Of a DNA stretch of 64,000 nucleotides, positions 31,481 through 40,806 are shown piece by piece. A program made the position numbers and the translations under genes. A model generated the notes under the pieces. That model was given only the letters and a program-made list of their open reading frames with translations, had not been told where the DNA came from and made no database searches. Position 1 is the stretch's first letter; each line of letters opens with the position of its first letter. The stretch spans positions 1,488,001-1,552,000 of the forward strand of contig AGIQ01000001.1 of the NCBI GenBank assembly GCA_000230935.2, given 5' to 3'. Origin of the DNA: Mycolicibacterium rhodesiae JS60 (lineage in GTDB: Bacteria; Actinomycetota; Actinomycetes; Mycobacteriales; Mycobacteriaceae).

Positions 31481-32671
31481 TCACTCTCTCGGCATGCCGA
31501 GGATCCGCTCGGCGACGATATTGCGCTGGATGAACGTAGATCCGCCCGCGATCGCTGTGCCGCGCGCTTGATTGGCCAGCCGCAGCCACCGTTCACCGGC
31601 GACGTCGTCGGTGGGGGAGTCTTTCTCCGGAAGTGCGAATTGGCCGTCCAGCCTCGACAGTGACAGTCCGAAGTCGGCTATGTCCTCTACCAGTGGGCAG
31701 AAGAACAGCTTGCCGATGGAGGTGACGGGCCCCGGCGGGCCGCCGCCGGCGGCGCCGGTGATGACCCGCTGACTGATGAGGTAGTGCGTCAGCGCCCGCC
31801 CGTAGAGATCCGCGATTCGTTGGCGTACCAGTGCATCGGTGCCCAACGGCCGTCCGTCGTCGCGGGTGTGTCCCGCAATCTCAGCGCACAGATCCGCGAC
31901 CGCGCCAGTGGTGTTGACCCGGCCCGTCGCTATGCCGACGCGCTCGAAGGCCAGCGTGCCCATGGCGACACGCCACCCGTCGTCGATGTCGCCGACGACA
32001 TCCTCGTCGCCGATGAAGACGTCATCGAGAAATACTTCGTTGAATTCGGCCTCGCCGAGCATGTGGTCGAGCGGCCGGATTCGGACCCCGGGCGAGGTCA
32101 TGTTCAAGAGGAAGTAGGTGATTCCCCGATGCCGGGGTCCGCCGCCCGTGCGCGCCAACAGGATTGCGTAGGCGGCGAGCTGAGCGCGGCTGGTCCAGAT
32201 CTTCTGACCGGTAATTCGCCAGCCGCCTTCGACTTTCACCGCAGCCGTCCGCAATGATGCAAGATCCGATCCGGCTTCTGGTTCGGAGAACAACTGGCAC
32301 CAAATGTGTTCGCCGGTCAGGATCGGCCGCAGGTACCGCTGTTGTTGTGCGGCAGTGCCGAACGCGATGATCGTCGGGCCGGCGAAGTCCTCGCCGATGA
32401 TGTTGAGCCGCTCCGGTGCCTTGGCCCGGTCGAGCTCTTCGGTGAAGACCGCCTTCAGCTTGGCGTTGGCGCCGCCGCCGCCGAACTCCTGTGGCCACGA
32501 CAATCCGGCGAACCCGGCATCGAACTGCATTCGCTGCCAGCGGGTCCAGTAGTCGCGCTTTTCGTCAAGACGATGAGGCTCCGCGCCGCCGAGCTTCGGC
32601 AACGTGTCTGAGAGCCAAGACCGGATGCGCGCGCGGAATTCGGCTTCGGCAGTGCTGTCTTTGAGGTCCAC
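31481..32671 (-). CDS. Acyl-CoA dehydrogenase
   Basis: 396 residues, GTG start with AGGTAGGACG upstream. 'FAGLSWPQEFGGGGANAKLK', 'CQLFSEPEAGSDLASLRTAA', 'WRITGQKIWTSRAQLAAYAI', 'NEVFLDDVFIGDEDVVGDI', and the C-terminal 'GGSTFIQRNIVAERILGMPR'. This is the longer actinobacterial type often linked to steroid, terpenoid or alicyclic acid breakdown. It lies between two AMP-forming ligases in one operon whose promoter carries the GntR-type operator at 34402. A role as cyclic-acyl-CoA 1,2-dehydrogenase right after CoA activation is plausible. Confidence 0.92.
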   Translation of the reverse strand: MDLKDSTAEAEFRARIRSWLSDTLPKLGGAEPHRLDEKRDYWTRWQRMQFDAGFAGLSWPQEFGGGGANAKLKAVFTEELDRAKAPERLNIIGEDFAGPTIIAFGTAAQQQRYLRPILTGEHIWCQLFSEPEAGSDLASLRTAAVKVEGGWRITGQKIWTSRAQLAAYAILLARTGGGPRHRGITYFLLNMTSPGVRIRPLDHMLGEAEFNEVFLDDVFIGDEDVVGDIDDGWRVAMGTLAFERVGIATGRVNTTGAVADLCAEIAGHTRDDGRPLGTDALVRQRIADLYGRALTHYLISQRVITGAAGGGPPGPVTSIGKLFFCPLVEDIADFGLSLSRLDGQFALPEKDSPTDDVAGERWLRLANQARGTAIAGGSTFIQRNIVAERILGMPRE

Positions 32672-32679
32672 TGTTCGTC

Positions 32680-34365
32680 CTACCTGCGCACGCCGACGCG
32701 GTCGTTCTCGACGATGCGGGCGGCTTCCTCACGAAGCAGATGCTTCTGGACTTTGCCCGTCGCGGTCATCGGCAGGCTCGGGGTAGCGAACACCCGCTCC
32801 GGCGTCTTCTGGATCGCGACGCCGTGCCGGGTCAGATAGTCCCGCAGTTCTTCGACGGTCGGCTCGGTTTCGCCCTGCCGGGTGACGACGAAGACGCCGA
32901 CCCGCTCGCCGAGCCGATCGTCGGGAAAGCCGACGACAGCGGACGCGGCCAGTGCCGGATGGGATACCAGGTGGTCTTCGACCTCGCGCGCGCTGATGTT
33001 CATCCCGCCGCGGATGATGATGTCCTTCACACGTCCGGTCACTCGGACGAAACCGTCCTCGTCCATCACGCCGAGGTCGCCCGACCGCGACAAGCCGTCC
33101 GGTGTGAACAGATCGGCGGTCTCCTGCGGGTTGCCCAGGTAGCCGATCATGTGCGACGGGCCTTGGTAGGCGATGTCTCCTTCGGTCCCGCGCGGAACCT
33201 CCCGGCCATCCTCGCCGACGATGGCGACGTGGTGGCCCTCCAGCGCGGCACCGTCAGAGTTGAGCGCCCGGTCAGGCTCGTCGGCGACGGTACAGCTTGT
33301 GGTGCAGAGATTCTCACTACGTCCGTACAGGCTGAGCACCTTCAGATGGGGCAACGTCCGGGTCGCGCGTTCGACCACTGCGCGGGGGATCGGCGCTCCT
33401 GCACACACCCACAGCCGCAGCGTGCTCAGGTCGTCGCGCTCGGGGTCGAAGGACTCCAGCAGCATCTGCAGGAACGTTGTGGCGGTCACCGCCTGGGTGC
33501 AGCCGAATTCGGCGATCTCGGCCGCACCGCGAGTCGGCTCCCATTCGGCCATCACATGGGTGGACGCCCCATTGAGCAGCGGTACCAGGACGCTGGTGAC
33601 GAGCCCGGTGGTGTGAGTGATGGGGGAAGGGCCGAACTGGACGTCGCTGTCGGTGTAGGCGAACGCCTTGGTGAGGCTGCGGGCACCGGAGCAGTAGGTG
33701 TTGAAGGTGTGCACGCAGCCCTTGGGGCGCGAGGTCGTCCCCGACGTGTAGACGATCACGAAGGGGTCATCGGCGCTGGGCTGGGCGGGCAGATCTTTGG
33801 CGGTCGTGGCCGAATCTGCGCGGGTTTCATCGAGAAGAGCGATACCACTGTCCTTTTCGGCCGCAAGCTCACGCGCGGCGTCGTCGGGACGGGCGATCAG
33901 AATGTCGAGGTCGCGCAGCTCGTCTCGGACATCGCGATACATGGCCAGGTAGTCGAAGTTCTTGAACGTTGCCGGCGCGATGACCCCGCGCAACTCGGCG
34001 TGGCCCGCCACGTAGCCGACCTCGTCGCGCCGGTAGATCGGCATGATCGGAACGGCGACCACGCCGATCCGGGACAGTGCGGCGACCACCTCGATGAACT
34101 CGACCCAGTTCGGCAGTTGGACCGCCACGGTGTCACCCGCCCGCCAACCCCGGGCGTGGAAACCGGCCGCCAGGCGCAGAACCGAAGCGTGGAGCTCGCG
34201 GTAGGTGAGTGACCGCCGGCCGTCGGTGACGAAGATCTTGTGCGGACGTTGTTCGGCCTGCCGTTCCAGCAGATCGAACAGAGTGTCGTCGCTCCAGAGG
34301 CCCGCGTCGCGATACCCGCGGACGACGTCTGCGGCGTATCGGTCGGTGTACTTCCCGGGCTTCAT
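32680..34365 (-). CDS. AMP-forming acyl-CoA ligase (AliA/FadK-like)
   Basis: 561 residues from ATG 34365. 'IVYTSGTTSRPKGCVHTFNT' (ATP-binding P-loop), 'LSLYGRSENLCTTSC', 'SRSGDLGVMDEDGFVRVTGR', 'KDIIIRGGMNISAREVED', and the lysine in 'LPMTATGKVQKHLLRE'. The opening 'TDRYAADVVRGYRDAGLW' and 'AVQLPNWVEFIEV' resemble ligases for cyclohexanecarboxylate (AliA) and medium-chain acids (FadK). It is the first gene of the operon 34.4-29.5 kb, directly downstream of a GntR operator, so it is the best candidate for committing the acid substrate to the CoA pathway. The substrate assignment is inference. Confidence 0.9.
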   Translation of the reverse strand: MKPGKYTDRYAADVVRGYRDAGLWSDDTLFDLLERQAEQRPHKIFVTDGRRSLTYRELHASVLRLAAGFHARGWRAGDTVAVQLPNWVEFIEVVAALSRIGVVAVPIMPIYRRDEVGYVAGHAELRGVIAPATFKNFDYLAMYRDVRDELRDLDILIARPDDAARELAAEKDSGIALLDETRADSATTAKDLPAQPSADDPFVIVYTSGTTSRPKGCVHTFNTYCSGARSLTKAFAYTDSDVQFGPSPITHTTGLVTSVLVPLLNGASTHVMAEWEPTRGAAEIAEFGCTQAVTATTFLQMLLESFDPERDDLSTLRLWVCAGAPIPRAVVERATRTLPHLKVLSLYGRSENLCTTSCTVADEPDRALNSDGAALEGHHVAIVGEDGREVPRGTEGDIAYQGPSHMIGYLGNPQETADLFTPDGLSRSGDLGVMDEDGFVRVTGRVKDIIIRGGMNISAREVEDHLVSHPALAASAVVGFPDDRLGERVGVFVVTRQGETEPTVEELRDYLTRHGVAIQKTPERVFATPSLPMTATGKVQKHLLREEAARIVENDRVGVRR

Positions 34366-34401
34366 CTGTTCCGTCTCTCGAGCAGTTGGTGAAACATTAT
34401 T

Positions 34402-34414
34402 ATGGTCAGACCAA
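34402..34414. promoter_or_regulatory. GntR/FadR-type operator, site 5
   Basis: ATGGTCAGACCAA within CATTATTATGGTCAGACCAA, 37 bases before the ligase start at 34365, in the 69-base gap to the crotonase gene. Identical over 17 bases to the 13840 site. Confidence 0.75.
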
Positions 34415-34434
34415 AATGGCAAGAAGGGAGTCTG

Positions 34435-35244
34435 TCATGCGTTCCGCCAGATCGGTGCTCGCTTCTCCTTGAAGGCGCGGACGCCTTCGGGTAGGTCCTC
34501 GGTGGTGAAGGCCAGCGCGAGCTGGGCCTGGAGATAATCGAGAGCGGCATCAAGCGGAAGATCGCGCGTGGCTGCCAGCGCCTTCTTGCCCAATCCCAGG
34601 AGCAGCGGGGATTTCTCGGCCACCGTAGCCACCCAGCTGCGCACCGCGTCGTCGAAATCCTCGTCCGGTACGACGCGGTTGACCAGACCCGCGTCGGCGG
34701 CCTCCGTCGCCGTCAACAAGCGGCCGGTCATCATCAACTCATTGGCGGTCAGCCGGCCGGTGGCGCGGAAGATCAGTGCCGAGATCATGAACGGGAAGGC
34801 GCCGACATTGATCTCGGGGCATCCCAATCGCGCGGATTCCTTGGCGATCACCAGATCGCACGCCAGCGCGATGCCCAGTGCGCCGGCGAGCACATCACCG
34901 TTGGCCGCGCATAGCACTGGTTTGCCGATCGCAGTCAGCGTCCGGAAGAGATCCGGAAAGCGGTTCAGGCCGGCATATTTGGTGATTGTCGGCCGGGTGT
35001 CGGCGAATGCGTCCAGGTTGCCGCCGGACGAGAACACCCTATCGTGTGACGACGTCAGGACGATCACGCGAACTTCCGGATCGTCGGCCGCGCGGGACAA
35101 GGAAGCCATCAGCTGATCCAGCAGTGTGTCGGACAGCGCGTTGCGCCGGTCGGGGTCGTCGAGGATCAGATACGCGGCCATCGGCGCATCAGGATCGGCG
35201 TGGACGGGACGGCGATCGTAGGCGACGAGGGGTCTGTCGGTCAT
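34435..35244 (-). CDS. Enoyl-CoA hydratase/isomerase family protein
   Basis: 269 residues, starting in an ATGA overlap with the dehydrogenase upstream. Crotonase fold: 'LDDPDRRNALSDTLLDQLM', 'DRVFSSGGNLDAF', 'NGDVLAGALGIALACDLVIA', 'RLGCPEINVGAFPFMISALI'. The second catalytic glutamate (in 'CPEINVG') is kept, while the first position reads Gly in 'GALGIALACD', which is more like isomerases than hydratases. It is probably the last gene of the aromatic/meta-cleavage transcript, before the next GntR-controlled promoter. Confidence 0.85.
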   Translation of the reverse strand: MTDRPLVAYDRRPVHADPDAPMAAYLILDDPDRRNALSDTLLDQLMASLSRAADDPEVRVIVLTSSHDRVFSSGGNLDAFADTRPTITKYAGLNRFPDLFRTLTAIGKPVLCAANGDVLAGALGIALACDLVIAKESARLGCPEINVGAFPFMISALIFRATGRLTANELMMTGRLLTATEAADAGLVNRVVPDEDFDDAVRSWVATVAEKSPLLLGLGKKALAATRDLPLDAALDYLQAQLALAFTTEDLPEGVRAFKEKRAPIWRNA

Positions 35245-36221
35245 GCATGCTCCAGTACGGTCTTGCCGAATCCGCTTGAGGTTTCGAGGTGTTTGTGGGC
35301 TTGGGCAGCGTCGTCCAGCCGGAAGACCCGGTCGATGACGGGCGGCGGGATCCGGCGCTCCGACAACAGGCGCAGCAGCCCCGCGAAGTCACCGGTGTTG
35401 CCCATCGTGGTGCCGAGCAGGTCGTATTGCCCGAAGTAGAAGCCGCGCACGTCCATCGCGGCGTGGTCGGATGCGTTGGCACCGAGGACGACCAGCCGCC
35501 CGCCCGGACGCAGAGCACGAACCGATTCTGGCCAGCGGCCGACGGGATCCAGCACGAGATCGAATCCGGCTGCAGACGGGGACAGTGCCCGGGCCTGCTC
35601 AGGCCAGTCCGAATCGGTGTGCAGCACTCCGGCCGTGGCGCCCTCGGAGACCGCGCGCGTGATCTTCTCCTCGGACGAGGAAGTCACCATGATCGAGGCG
35701 CCGATATGGGACGCCAATTGCACTGCCATGGTGGCGATTCCGCCACCGGCACCCACGACCAACATAGTCTCTCCCGCGTGAAGCCGGCCCCGGCTGAACA
35801 GCGCGCGGTAGGTTGTCAGCCCTACCAGCGGAAGGGCAGCGGCCTGAAGCCAGTTGTATCCGTCCGGCTTTGGGGCGAGGCATTCCGCTGGAACGCTGAC
35901 GAGTTCGGCGTAGGTGCCTGGTATGTGATCGCCGAGGATCGTCCAGCCGGGTGCGGGTGCATCGTCGCGCGGACCCCAGTTGAGGGACGGGACAATGACG
36001 ACGGGTTCACCGGTGTCTCGCCGGACTCCCGCGCCGTCGGCACCGATAACATGGGGTAGTGGCGACTGGTATCGACCCTGACGGACCAGGACGTCGTGCC
36101 AATTCAGTGCTGCGGCACGCAGTTCGACTGTCACCCAGCCGGCCCTGTCTTCGGGGCTGGGGAACGGCGCCGGTTGCAGGACTTCGGGTTCACCGAACTC
36201 GCGGATCACTACCGCGTGCAT
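35241..36221 (-). CDS. Medium-chain dehydrogenase/quinone-reductase-like protein
   Basis: 326 residues from ATG 36221, after a GAGGGGG stretch. N-terminal 'MHAVVIREFGEPEVLQ' with 'AAALNWHDVLVRQGRY', the nucleotide loop 'LVVGAGGGIATMAVQLASHI', and 'VTSSSEEKITRAVSEGATAG'. It has no zinc-ligand cysteines, so it belongs to the reductase branch acting on enones or enoyl-CoA compounds. Overlaps the crotonase start by 4 bases. Confidence 0.87.
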   Translation of the reverse strand: MHAVVIREFGEPEVLQPAPFPSPEDRAGWVTVELRAAALNWHDVLVRQGRYQSPLPHVIGADGAGVRRDTGEPVVIVPSLNWGPRDDAPAPGWTILGDHIPGTYAELVSVPAECLAPKPDGYNWLQAAALPLVGLTTYRALFSRGRLHAGETMLVVGAGGGIATMAVQLASHIGASIMVTSSSEEKITRAVSEGATAGVLHTDSDWPEQARALSPSAAGFDLVLDPVGRWPESVRALRPGGRLVVLGANASDHAAMDVRGFYFGQYDLLGTTMGNTGDFAGLLRLLSERRIPPPVIDRVFRLDDAAQAHKHLETSSGFGKTVLEHA

Positions 36222-36255
36222 TCTGCCCCCTCGACGACTCGTCCGCGAATGTCGT

Positions 36256-36690
36256 TCAGACCAGACCGAGTTGGGCCAGAAGGGTCGCGACGTTCCAATA
36301 GGCGTGCACCGACACCGCGCGGCCGTGGTCGTCGAGTTGCCAGACGTCGACTCCGGTGACGTCGAAGGAGCGGTGGGTGGCCGGCACACCCGGCGGGAAT
36401 CCTTCACCGGTGTGGGTGCCAACCATTCGCCATTCCTGCGTGATCCGCTGATTGGTCACGTCGATCAGGGGCTCGCCTACCGGAATGAACGCCAGGTCAG
36501 GAAAGCCGCTCCACGCGGCGGTGAAGAAGCCCGCAGCGCCCTCGCGGTCGGTGATCGGAGTGGATAGGGAGGGATCGTGCCAGTCGACGGTCTCGGCGAT
36601 CACGTTCAGCGCCACGGCGAGGTCGCGCTGGTTCCAGGCCGCGAAGTATCGGGCCGGATAACCGGCGAGATCGGTGGTCGCGGTGGTCAT
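36256..36690 (-). CDS. SnoaL-like / ester-cyclase-type small protein
   Basis: 144 residues with an NTF2-like fold: 'RYFAAWNQRDLAVALNVIAE', then 'DWHDPSLSTPITDREGAAGF', 'GFPDLAFIPVGEPL', 'HTGEGFPPGVPATHRSFDVT' and 'VDVWQLDDHGRAVSVHAYWN'. The last two stretches are typical of the SnoaL-like polyketide-cyclase/ester-cyclase group. Such proteins act on cyclic or conjugated intermediates as cyclases, isomerases or hydratases. Sits 28 bases after the aldolase and 34 before the dehydrogenase, so it belongs to the same transcript. Confidence 0.78.
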   Translation of the reverse strand: MTTATTDLAGYPARYFAAWNQRDLAVALNVIAETVDWHDPSLSTPITDREGAAGFFTAAWSGFPDLAFIPVGEPLIDVTNQRITQEWRMVGTHTGEGFPPGVPATHRSFDVTGVDVWQLDDHGRAVSVHAYWNVATLLAQLGLV

Positions 36691-36718
36691 CGGCGAACGT
36701 CCTTCCGCGCCGCAAGGA

Positions 36719-37795
36719 CTACGGCGTGGCGCCTACCGTAATGCTGCCCCCGGCCCCGTTTCGTCCCCCAAACGAGAGGTTTTCAGGGTTCGCTCGCGAG
36801 ATCAGATCGAGCGCCACATCGTCGATCATGTCCTCTTGGCCACCGACGAGCTGCCGGCGCCCCACTTCGATGAGGATGTCGCGGACGTCGAGACCGTATT
36901 GGGTAGCGGCCCGTTCGGCATGGCGCAGGAAGCTCGAGTAGACGCCGGCGTAGCCCAAGGTCAGAGTCTCGCGGTCGACCCGCACGGGACGGTCCTGAAT
37001 CGGGCGGACCAAGGTCTCGGCGGCGTCCTGGAGTGCGAACAGGTCGCAGCCGTGCGCCCAGCCGTAGAGGTCAGCCACCGCGACGAAGGCCTCGATCGGA
37101 CAGTTCCCGGCGCCAGCTCCGTGTCCGCACAAGGAGGCGTCGACCCGAGAAGCGCCTTCCTCGACGGCGATGACGGAGTTGGCCACTGACATCGAGAGGT
37201 TCTCGTGAGCGTGGATACCGATCTGGGTTTGTGGTTCGAGAACGTCTTGGTAGGCCCGCACCCGATCGCGGACGTCGCGCATCGTCAGGCGGCCACCGGA
37301 ATCGGTCACGTACACGCAGTGCGCTCCGGCATCCTGCATCAACTTTGCCTGGGCGGCAAGGACACTCGGCTCGGCCATATGAGACATCATCAGAAATCCC
37401 GATACATCCATGCCAAGCTCACGAGCCTTCTGGATGTGCTGGCCGGAGATATCCGCTTCGGTGGCGTGCGTGGCGATACGCACGGAGGTGACGCCGAGAT
37501 CATTGGCGCGGACCAGATCGTGCACGGTGGCGATACCCGGCAGTAGCAATGTCGTGAGCCGGGCCCGCGTCACCACGTCGGCGGCGGCGGCGATCCATTC
37601 CCAGTCCGTCGCGCTTCCCGGCCCATAGGTGAGGCTGGATCCGGCCAGTCCGTCGCCGTGGGACACCTCGATGGCGGCGACCCCGGCCGAATCGAGCGCC
37701 GCGGCGATCCGACGAAGTTGATCGATCGGCATCCGGTGCCGGATCGCGTGCATGCCGTCCCGCAGAGTGACGTCCTGGATGTATAGCTGGGTCAT
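36719..37795 (-). CDS. 4-hydroxy-2-oxovalerate aldolase (DmpG/HsaF type)
   Basis: 358 residues from ATG 37795, which overlaps the previous stop in an ATGA. '[20 protein letters not shown]' at the N-terminus carries the catalytic and metal residues, then '[20 protein letters not shown]', '[14 protein letters not shown]', '[20 protein letters not shown]', '[20 protein letters not shown]', and the C-terminal communication domain '[20 protein letters not shown]'. It splits 4-hydroxy-2-oxoacids into pyruvate and an aldehyde, which is channelled to the acylating dehydrogenase encoded just upstream. Together they are the last two steps of meta cleavage. Confidence 0.93.
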   Translation of the reverse strand: MTQLYIQDVTLRDGMHAIRHRMPIDQLRRIAAALDSAGVAAIEVSHGDGLAGSSLTYGPGSATDWEWIAAAADVVTRARLTTLLLPGIATVHDLVRANDLGVTSVRIATHATEADISGQHIQKARELGMDVSGFLMMSHMAEPSVLAAQAKLMQDAGAHCVYVTDSGGRLTMRDVRDRVRAYQDVLEPQTQIGIHAHENLSMSVANSVIAVEEGASRVDASLCGHGAGAGNCPIEAFVAVADLYGWAHGCDLFALQDAAETLVRPIQDRPVRVDRETLTLGYAGVYSSFLRHAERAATQYGLDVRDILIEVGRRQLVGGQEDMIDDVALDLISRANPENLSFGGRNGAGGSITVGATP

Positions 37796-38730
37796 GAGGC
37801 ACACGCTCCCCGACGTTCCGACAGGGTCTCGCCGACGCGCAGTGCCGCCGAGGTCATGATGTCGAGATTCCCGGCGTACGCGGGAAGGTAGTGGGCGGCT
37901 CCCTCGACCTCGAGGAAAACCGACACCTGCCAGCGTGGGGTGCCGTCCCTGTGGTCCACCAGATCCCGCGCCGTGGAGTGGTCGTCGAGCTCGCGGACCT
38001 GCACTTGCTGTTTGAGTCGATAACCCGGCACGTAGGCGGCCACCGAGTCGGCCATCGCGGTCACCGACTGTTCCACGGCATCGAGATCGGCGTCACCGAT
38101 CAGGCAGTGCACGGTGTCGCGCATGATGAGTGGTGGCTCTGCGGGGTTCAGCACGATGATGGCCTTGGCTCGTCGGGCTCCGCCTACCACTTCCAGCGCC
38201 CGCGATGTGGTCTCGGTGAATTCGTCGATGTTGGCACGAGTTCCCGGCCCTGCCGAACGCGACGAGATGGAGGCGACGATCTCGGCATAAAGGACGTCGG
38301 TGACGGTGCTGACTGCCGCCACGATCGGGATGGTGGCCTGGCCGCCGCAGGTCACCATGTTGACGTTGCGCTTGTCCAGATGCTCGGTGAGGTTGACCGG
38401 CGGCACCACGAATGGTCCGATCGCGGCGGGCGTCAGATCTACTAGGGTCCTGCCAGTCGGCCCCAGCAACGCCGCGTTGGCGATGTGCCCTGACGCCGAC
38501 GTCGCGTCGAACACCATCGAAATATCGTCGAATTCGGGCATCTTCATCAGACCACGGACACCGTCCGCAGTGATCGGCACGCCCAACCTCTTGGCGCGAC
38601 TCAGCCCGTCGGAATCCGGGTCGATACCGACCAGCGCGCCCATCGCGAGCCGATCAGACGTTCGCAGCATCTTGATCATCAGATCGGTACCGATGTTGCC
38701 TGAACCGATAACCGCGACTGTGGTCGTCAC
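37792..38730 (-). CDS. Acetaldehyde dehydrogenase (acylating, DmpF/HsaG type)
   Basis: 312 residues from GTG 38730, overlapping the hydratase stop in a GTGA. '[18 protein letters not shown]' binds NAD, the catalytic cysteine is about residue 128 in '[11 protein letters not shown]', followed by '[20 protein letters not shown]' and '[19 protein letters not shown]'. It turns acetaldehyde (or propanal) into acetyl-CoA (or propionyl-CoA), working as a channelling complex with the aldolase. Order and overlaps with both neighbours match known mhp, hsa and dmp clusters. Confidence 0.94.
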   Translation of the reverse strand: MTTTVAVIGSGNIGTDLMIKMLRTSDRLAMGALVGIDPDSDGLSRAKRLGVPITADGVRGLMKMPEFDDISMVFDATSASGHIANAALLGPTGRTLVDLTPAAIGPFVVPPVNLTEHLDKRNVNMVTCGGQATIPIVAAVSTVTDVLYAEIVASISSRSAGPGTRANIDEFTETTSRALEVVGGARRAKAIIVLNPAEPPLIMRDTVHCLIGDADLDAVEQSVTAMADSVAAYVPGYRLKQQVQVRELDDHSTARDLVDHRDGTPRWQVSVFLEVEGAAHYLPAYAGNLDIMTSAALRVGETLSERRGACAS

Positions 38731-39524
38731 TGCGCGTCCTTCGTGAAAGTGACTTCGGCAGAGCCGATTCCGTCGACCATGGCCACGTAGGTGCTGCCGG
38801 GGCGCACCGGCACCATGGGGCCGAGCGCGCCGGAGAGCACGATATGCCCCGCGCGCAGTGGTGTCCCGTTGTCGCGGGCCGCCTTGGCCAGCCACCGCAG
38901 CGCGACGAGCGGACTGCCAAGGCAGTCCGAGCCGCGGCCCCGCGATACTTCGAGGCCATCTTCAGTCAGTCGCATGGTGGTGGCTTCGACGTCGATCTCC
39001 GCCGCGGAGACGGCCGGTTCGCCCAGCACGAACAGCGCCGAGGATCCATTGTCGGCGATGGTGTCGACGATGCTGATCGACCAGTCTTGAATTCGGGAGT
39101 CGACGATCTCGATGGCCGGTACCGCGATGCCTGCGGCCAACCGGATGGTCTGGTCGGACAGGTCGTCGTCGAGGTCGCCTGACAGGATGAACGCGATCTC
39201 GGCTTCTATCTTGGGCTGCAGCAATCCGCCGTAGGGAATGGTGGATCGGTGTGCAATCTTCATGTCGTCGAAGAGGACTCCCGAGTCGGGTTGGTCGACG
39301 CCGAGTTGGCGTTGCACCGCCGGCGACGTCAGGCCGATCTTGTGACCGACGATCGTGCGTCCCCGCGCGATGTAGTCCTCGGTGATCAGACGCTGGACCT
39401 GGTACGCCGCCGCGATGTCCAGGTCGCCGATGAGGTCGCGGATGGGCTCGCACTGCGTGGGTGCGGCGGCCGCGGTGATCAGCCGATCGGCAGCGTCGAG
39501 CACTGCCCTGGGGTTTTCAGCCAT
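38727..39524 (-). CDS. 2-keto-4-pentenoate hydratase family
   Basis: 265 residues. Family landmarks: '[20 protein letters not shown]', '[20 protein letters not shown]', 'SGVLFDDM', '[14 protein letters not shown]' (metal-binding glutamates), '[18 protein letters not shown]', and '[20 protein letters not shown]'. It hydrates 2-oxopent-4-enoate (or an alkyl homologue) to the 4-hydroxy-2-oxo acid for the aldolase. It overlaps the acetaldehyde dehydrogenase start by 4 bases. Confidence 0.92.
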   Translation of the reverse strand: MAENPRAVLDAADRLITAAAAPTQCEPIRDLIGDLDIAAAYQVQRLITEDYIARGRTIVGHKIGLTSPAVQRQLGVDQPDSGVLFDDMKIAHRSTIPYGGLLQPKIEAEIAFILSGDLDDDLSDQTIRLAAGIAVPAIEIVDSRIQDWSISIVDTIADNGSSALFVLGEPAVSAAEIDVEATTMRLTEDGLEVSRGRGSDCLGSPLVALRWLAKAARDNGTPLRAGHIVLSGALGPMVPVRPGSTYVAMVDGIGSAEVTFTKDAQ

Positions 39525-39556
39525 GAAGTGTTCCTCAGATGTGAGTGCGGCGGGCC

Positions 39557-40321
39557 TCAGCCCATGCTGGAGCCGCCGTTGACGTAGAGGGTTTGACCCG
39601 TGACAAAACGGCTATCCTCGCCGGCTAGGAACGCGACGGTGGCCGCGACCTCGGCGGGCTGACCCGGGCGTCCCAACGGGACGATGGCAGTACCTTGCTC
39701 AACCACCCGCTGCAGGCGGGCCGGCGCCTCGTCGGATTCGAGCAACGCGGCCAATTCCGGTGTGAGCACATAGCACGGGGCGACGGTGTTTGCGGTGATC
39801 CCGGATTGCCCGAACTCGCGGGCCAGACCGGTGACCATTGCATGCACGCCGCCCTTGGCGGCGTTGTAGATCGCGTGGTCCATCAGGCCGGTGCGGACCG
39901 AGTCGGCACCGATGTTGATGATCCGTCCGTGCTGGCGCGAAATCATATGCGGCAGAACCGCTCGGGTACACCGGATGGTGGTCCACAGGTTGTTGTCGAC
40001 AGTCGCTTGCAGACTCTCCTCGGTGTGCTCCAGGGTCGGTCGGATCACCCCGCCGCCTGCGTTGTTCACCAGGATGTCGATGTGCCCGAGCGCTTCGAGT
40101 GCCGCTGCCACCAGATCGTCGGCGACGCCGGGCTTTTGCAACTCGCCGACGAACCCTGCGGCGATCGATGTATGGCGCTGTACGCGAGCGAGGTCCTCGG
40201 CGCTGCGGGCGGCGGCGACCACTCGCGCCCCGTCGGTGACGAGACGTTCGGTGATGCCGAGTCCGATTCCGGACGCCGCACCGGTGATGATCGCGGTGCG
40301 CCCCGACAGGTCAGCGCTCAC
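39557..40321 (-). CDS. SDR, probable cis-dihydrodiol dehydrogenase
   Basis: 254 residues, overlapping the beta-subunit stop by 4 bases. 'ITGAASGIGLGITERLVTDG', 'LVNNAGGGVIRPTLEH', then 'INIGADSVRTGLMDHAIYNA' and 'AKGGV'. Tyrosine and lysine of Y-x3-K are present, but the position 13 residues before the tyrosine, usually serine, is alanine ('IGADSVRTG'). A serine two places along may substitute. Its place beside the Rieske dioxygenase subunits suggests that it re-aromatises the cis-dihydrodiol to the catechol. Ends 'TGQTLYVNGGSSMG'. Confidence 0.83.
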   Translation of the reverse strand: MSADLSGRTAIITGAASGIGLGITERLVTDGARVVAAARSAEDLARVQRHTSIAAGFVGELQKPGVADDLVAAALEALGHIDILVNNAGGGVIRPTLEHTEESLQATVDNNLWTTIRCTRAVLPHMISRQHGRIINIGADSVRTGLMDHAIYNAAKGGVHAMVTGLAREFGQSGITANTVAPCYVLTPELAALLESDEAPARLQRVVEQGTAIVPLGRPGQPAEVAATVAFLAGEDSRFVTGQTLYVNGGSSMG

Positions 40322-40806
40322 AGCACGATCGCCACGTCGGCCACCTGCCGCAGATCGGTCATGTCCAGCTCGACTCGCTTATAGGCGATTCGGAAGCCGT
40401 CGGTCGTGGTCCGTAATCGATAGCGGTAGCGACCCACATACGTGCTGGACCGTCCCCCGCGGAAGCGCCACACGGTGAAGGACGCGGTAACGCCCAGCTC
40501 GTCGCCCGCGGACTGCACGTGCACGTTGAACACCTGGTGGTTTGTCCGGGAGTGGGGGTATTCGCGGTGCGCACGCCGATTGTTGAGACGCTCCACCCGC
40601 GCCTGCATCCGACGGTGGTCGTCGTCGATCAGCATCAGATCGCGAGCCGGATCGCCGTCACGCCGGTCGTTGCACGGCATCTCGTACTTTGCGTCGGGGT
40701 CGAACAATGCCAACCAGCCGTCCAGATCCCACGAATCGAGCAGGGCGGCTTCCCGGTAGAGGAAGTCCTCGACCTCAGCACGGGTGACGGTGTCCGCGGT
40801 GGTCAT
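40318..40806 (-). CDS. Ring-hydroxylating dioxygenase beta subunit
   Basis: 162 residues with the NTF2-like fold of the small subunit: 'VEDFLYREAALLDSWDLDGW', 'LFDPDAKYEMPCNDRRDGDP', 'LMLIDDDHRRMQARVERLNN', 'HREYPHSRTNHQVFNVHVQS', 'ASFTVWRFRGGRSSTYVGRY' and 'RIAYKRVELDM'. It overlaps the alpha-subunit stop by 4 bases. Beta subunits are structural, supporting the alpha3beta3 hexamer. Confidence 0.93.
   Translation of the reverse strand: MTTADTVTRAEVEDFLYREAALLDSWDLDGWLALFDPDAKYEMPCNDRRDGDPARDLMLIDDDHRRMQARVERLNNRRAHREYPHSRTNHQVFNVHVQSAGDELGVTASFTVWRFRGGRSSTYVGRYRYRLRTTTDGFRIAYKRVELDMTDLRQVADVAIVL

Noticed and set aside
32740..34212. 490-codon open frame on the plus strand
   Set aside because: Entirely antisense to the AMP-forming ligase at 32680, which has all catalytic motifs.
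36720..36800. CCCCC...GAGAGG run resembling the C/G-tract operators
   Set aside because: It lies inside the coding sequence of the aldolase C-terminus, so it is not counted with the promoter-located copies.
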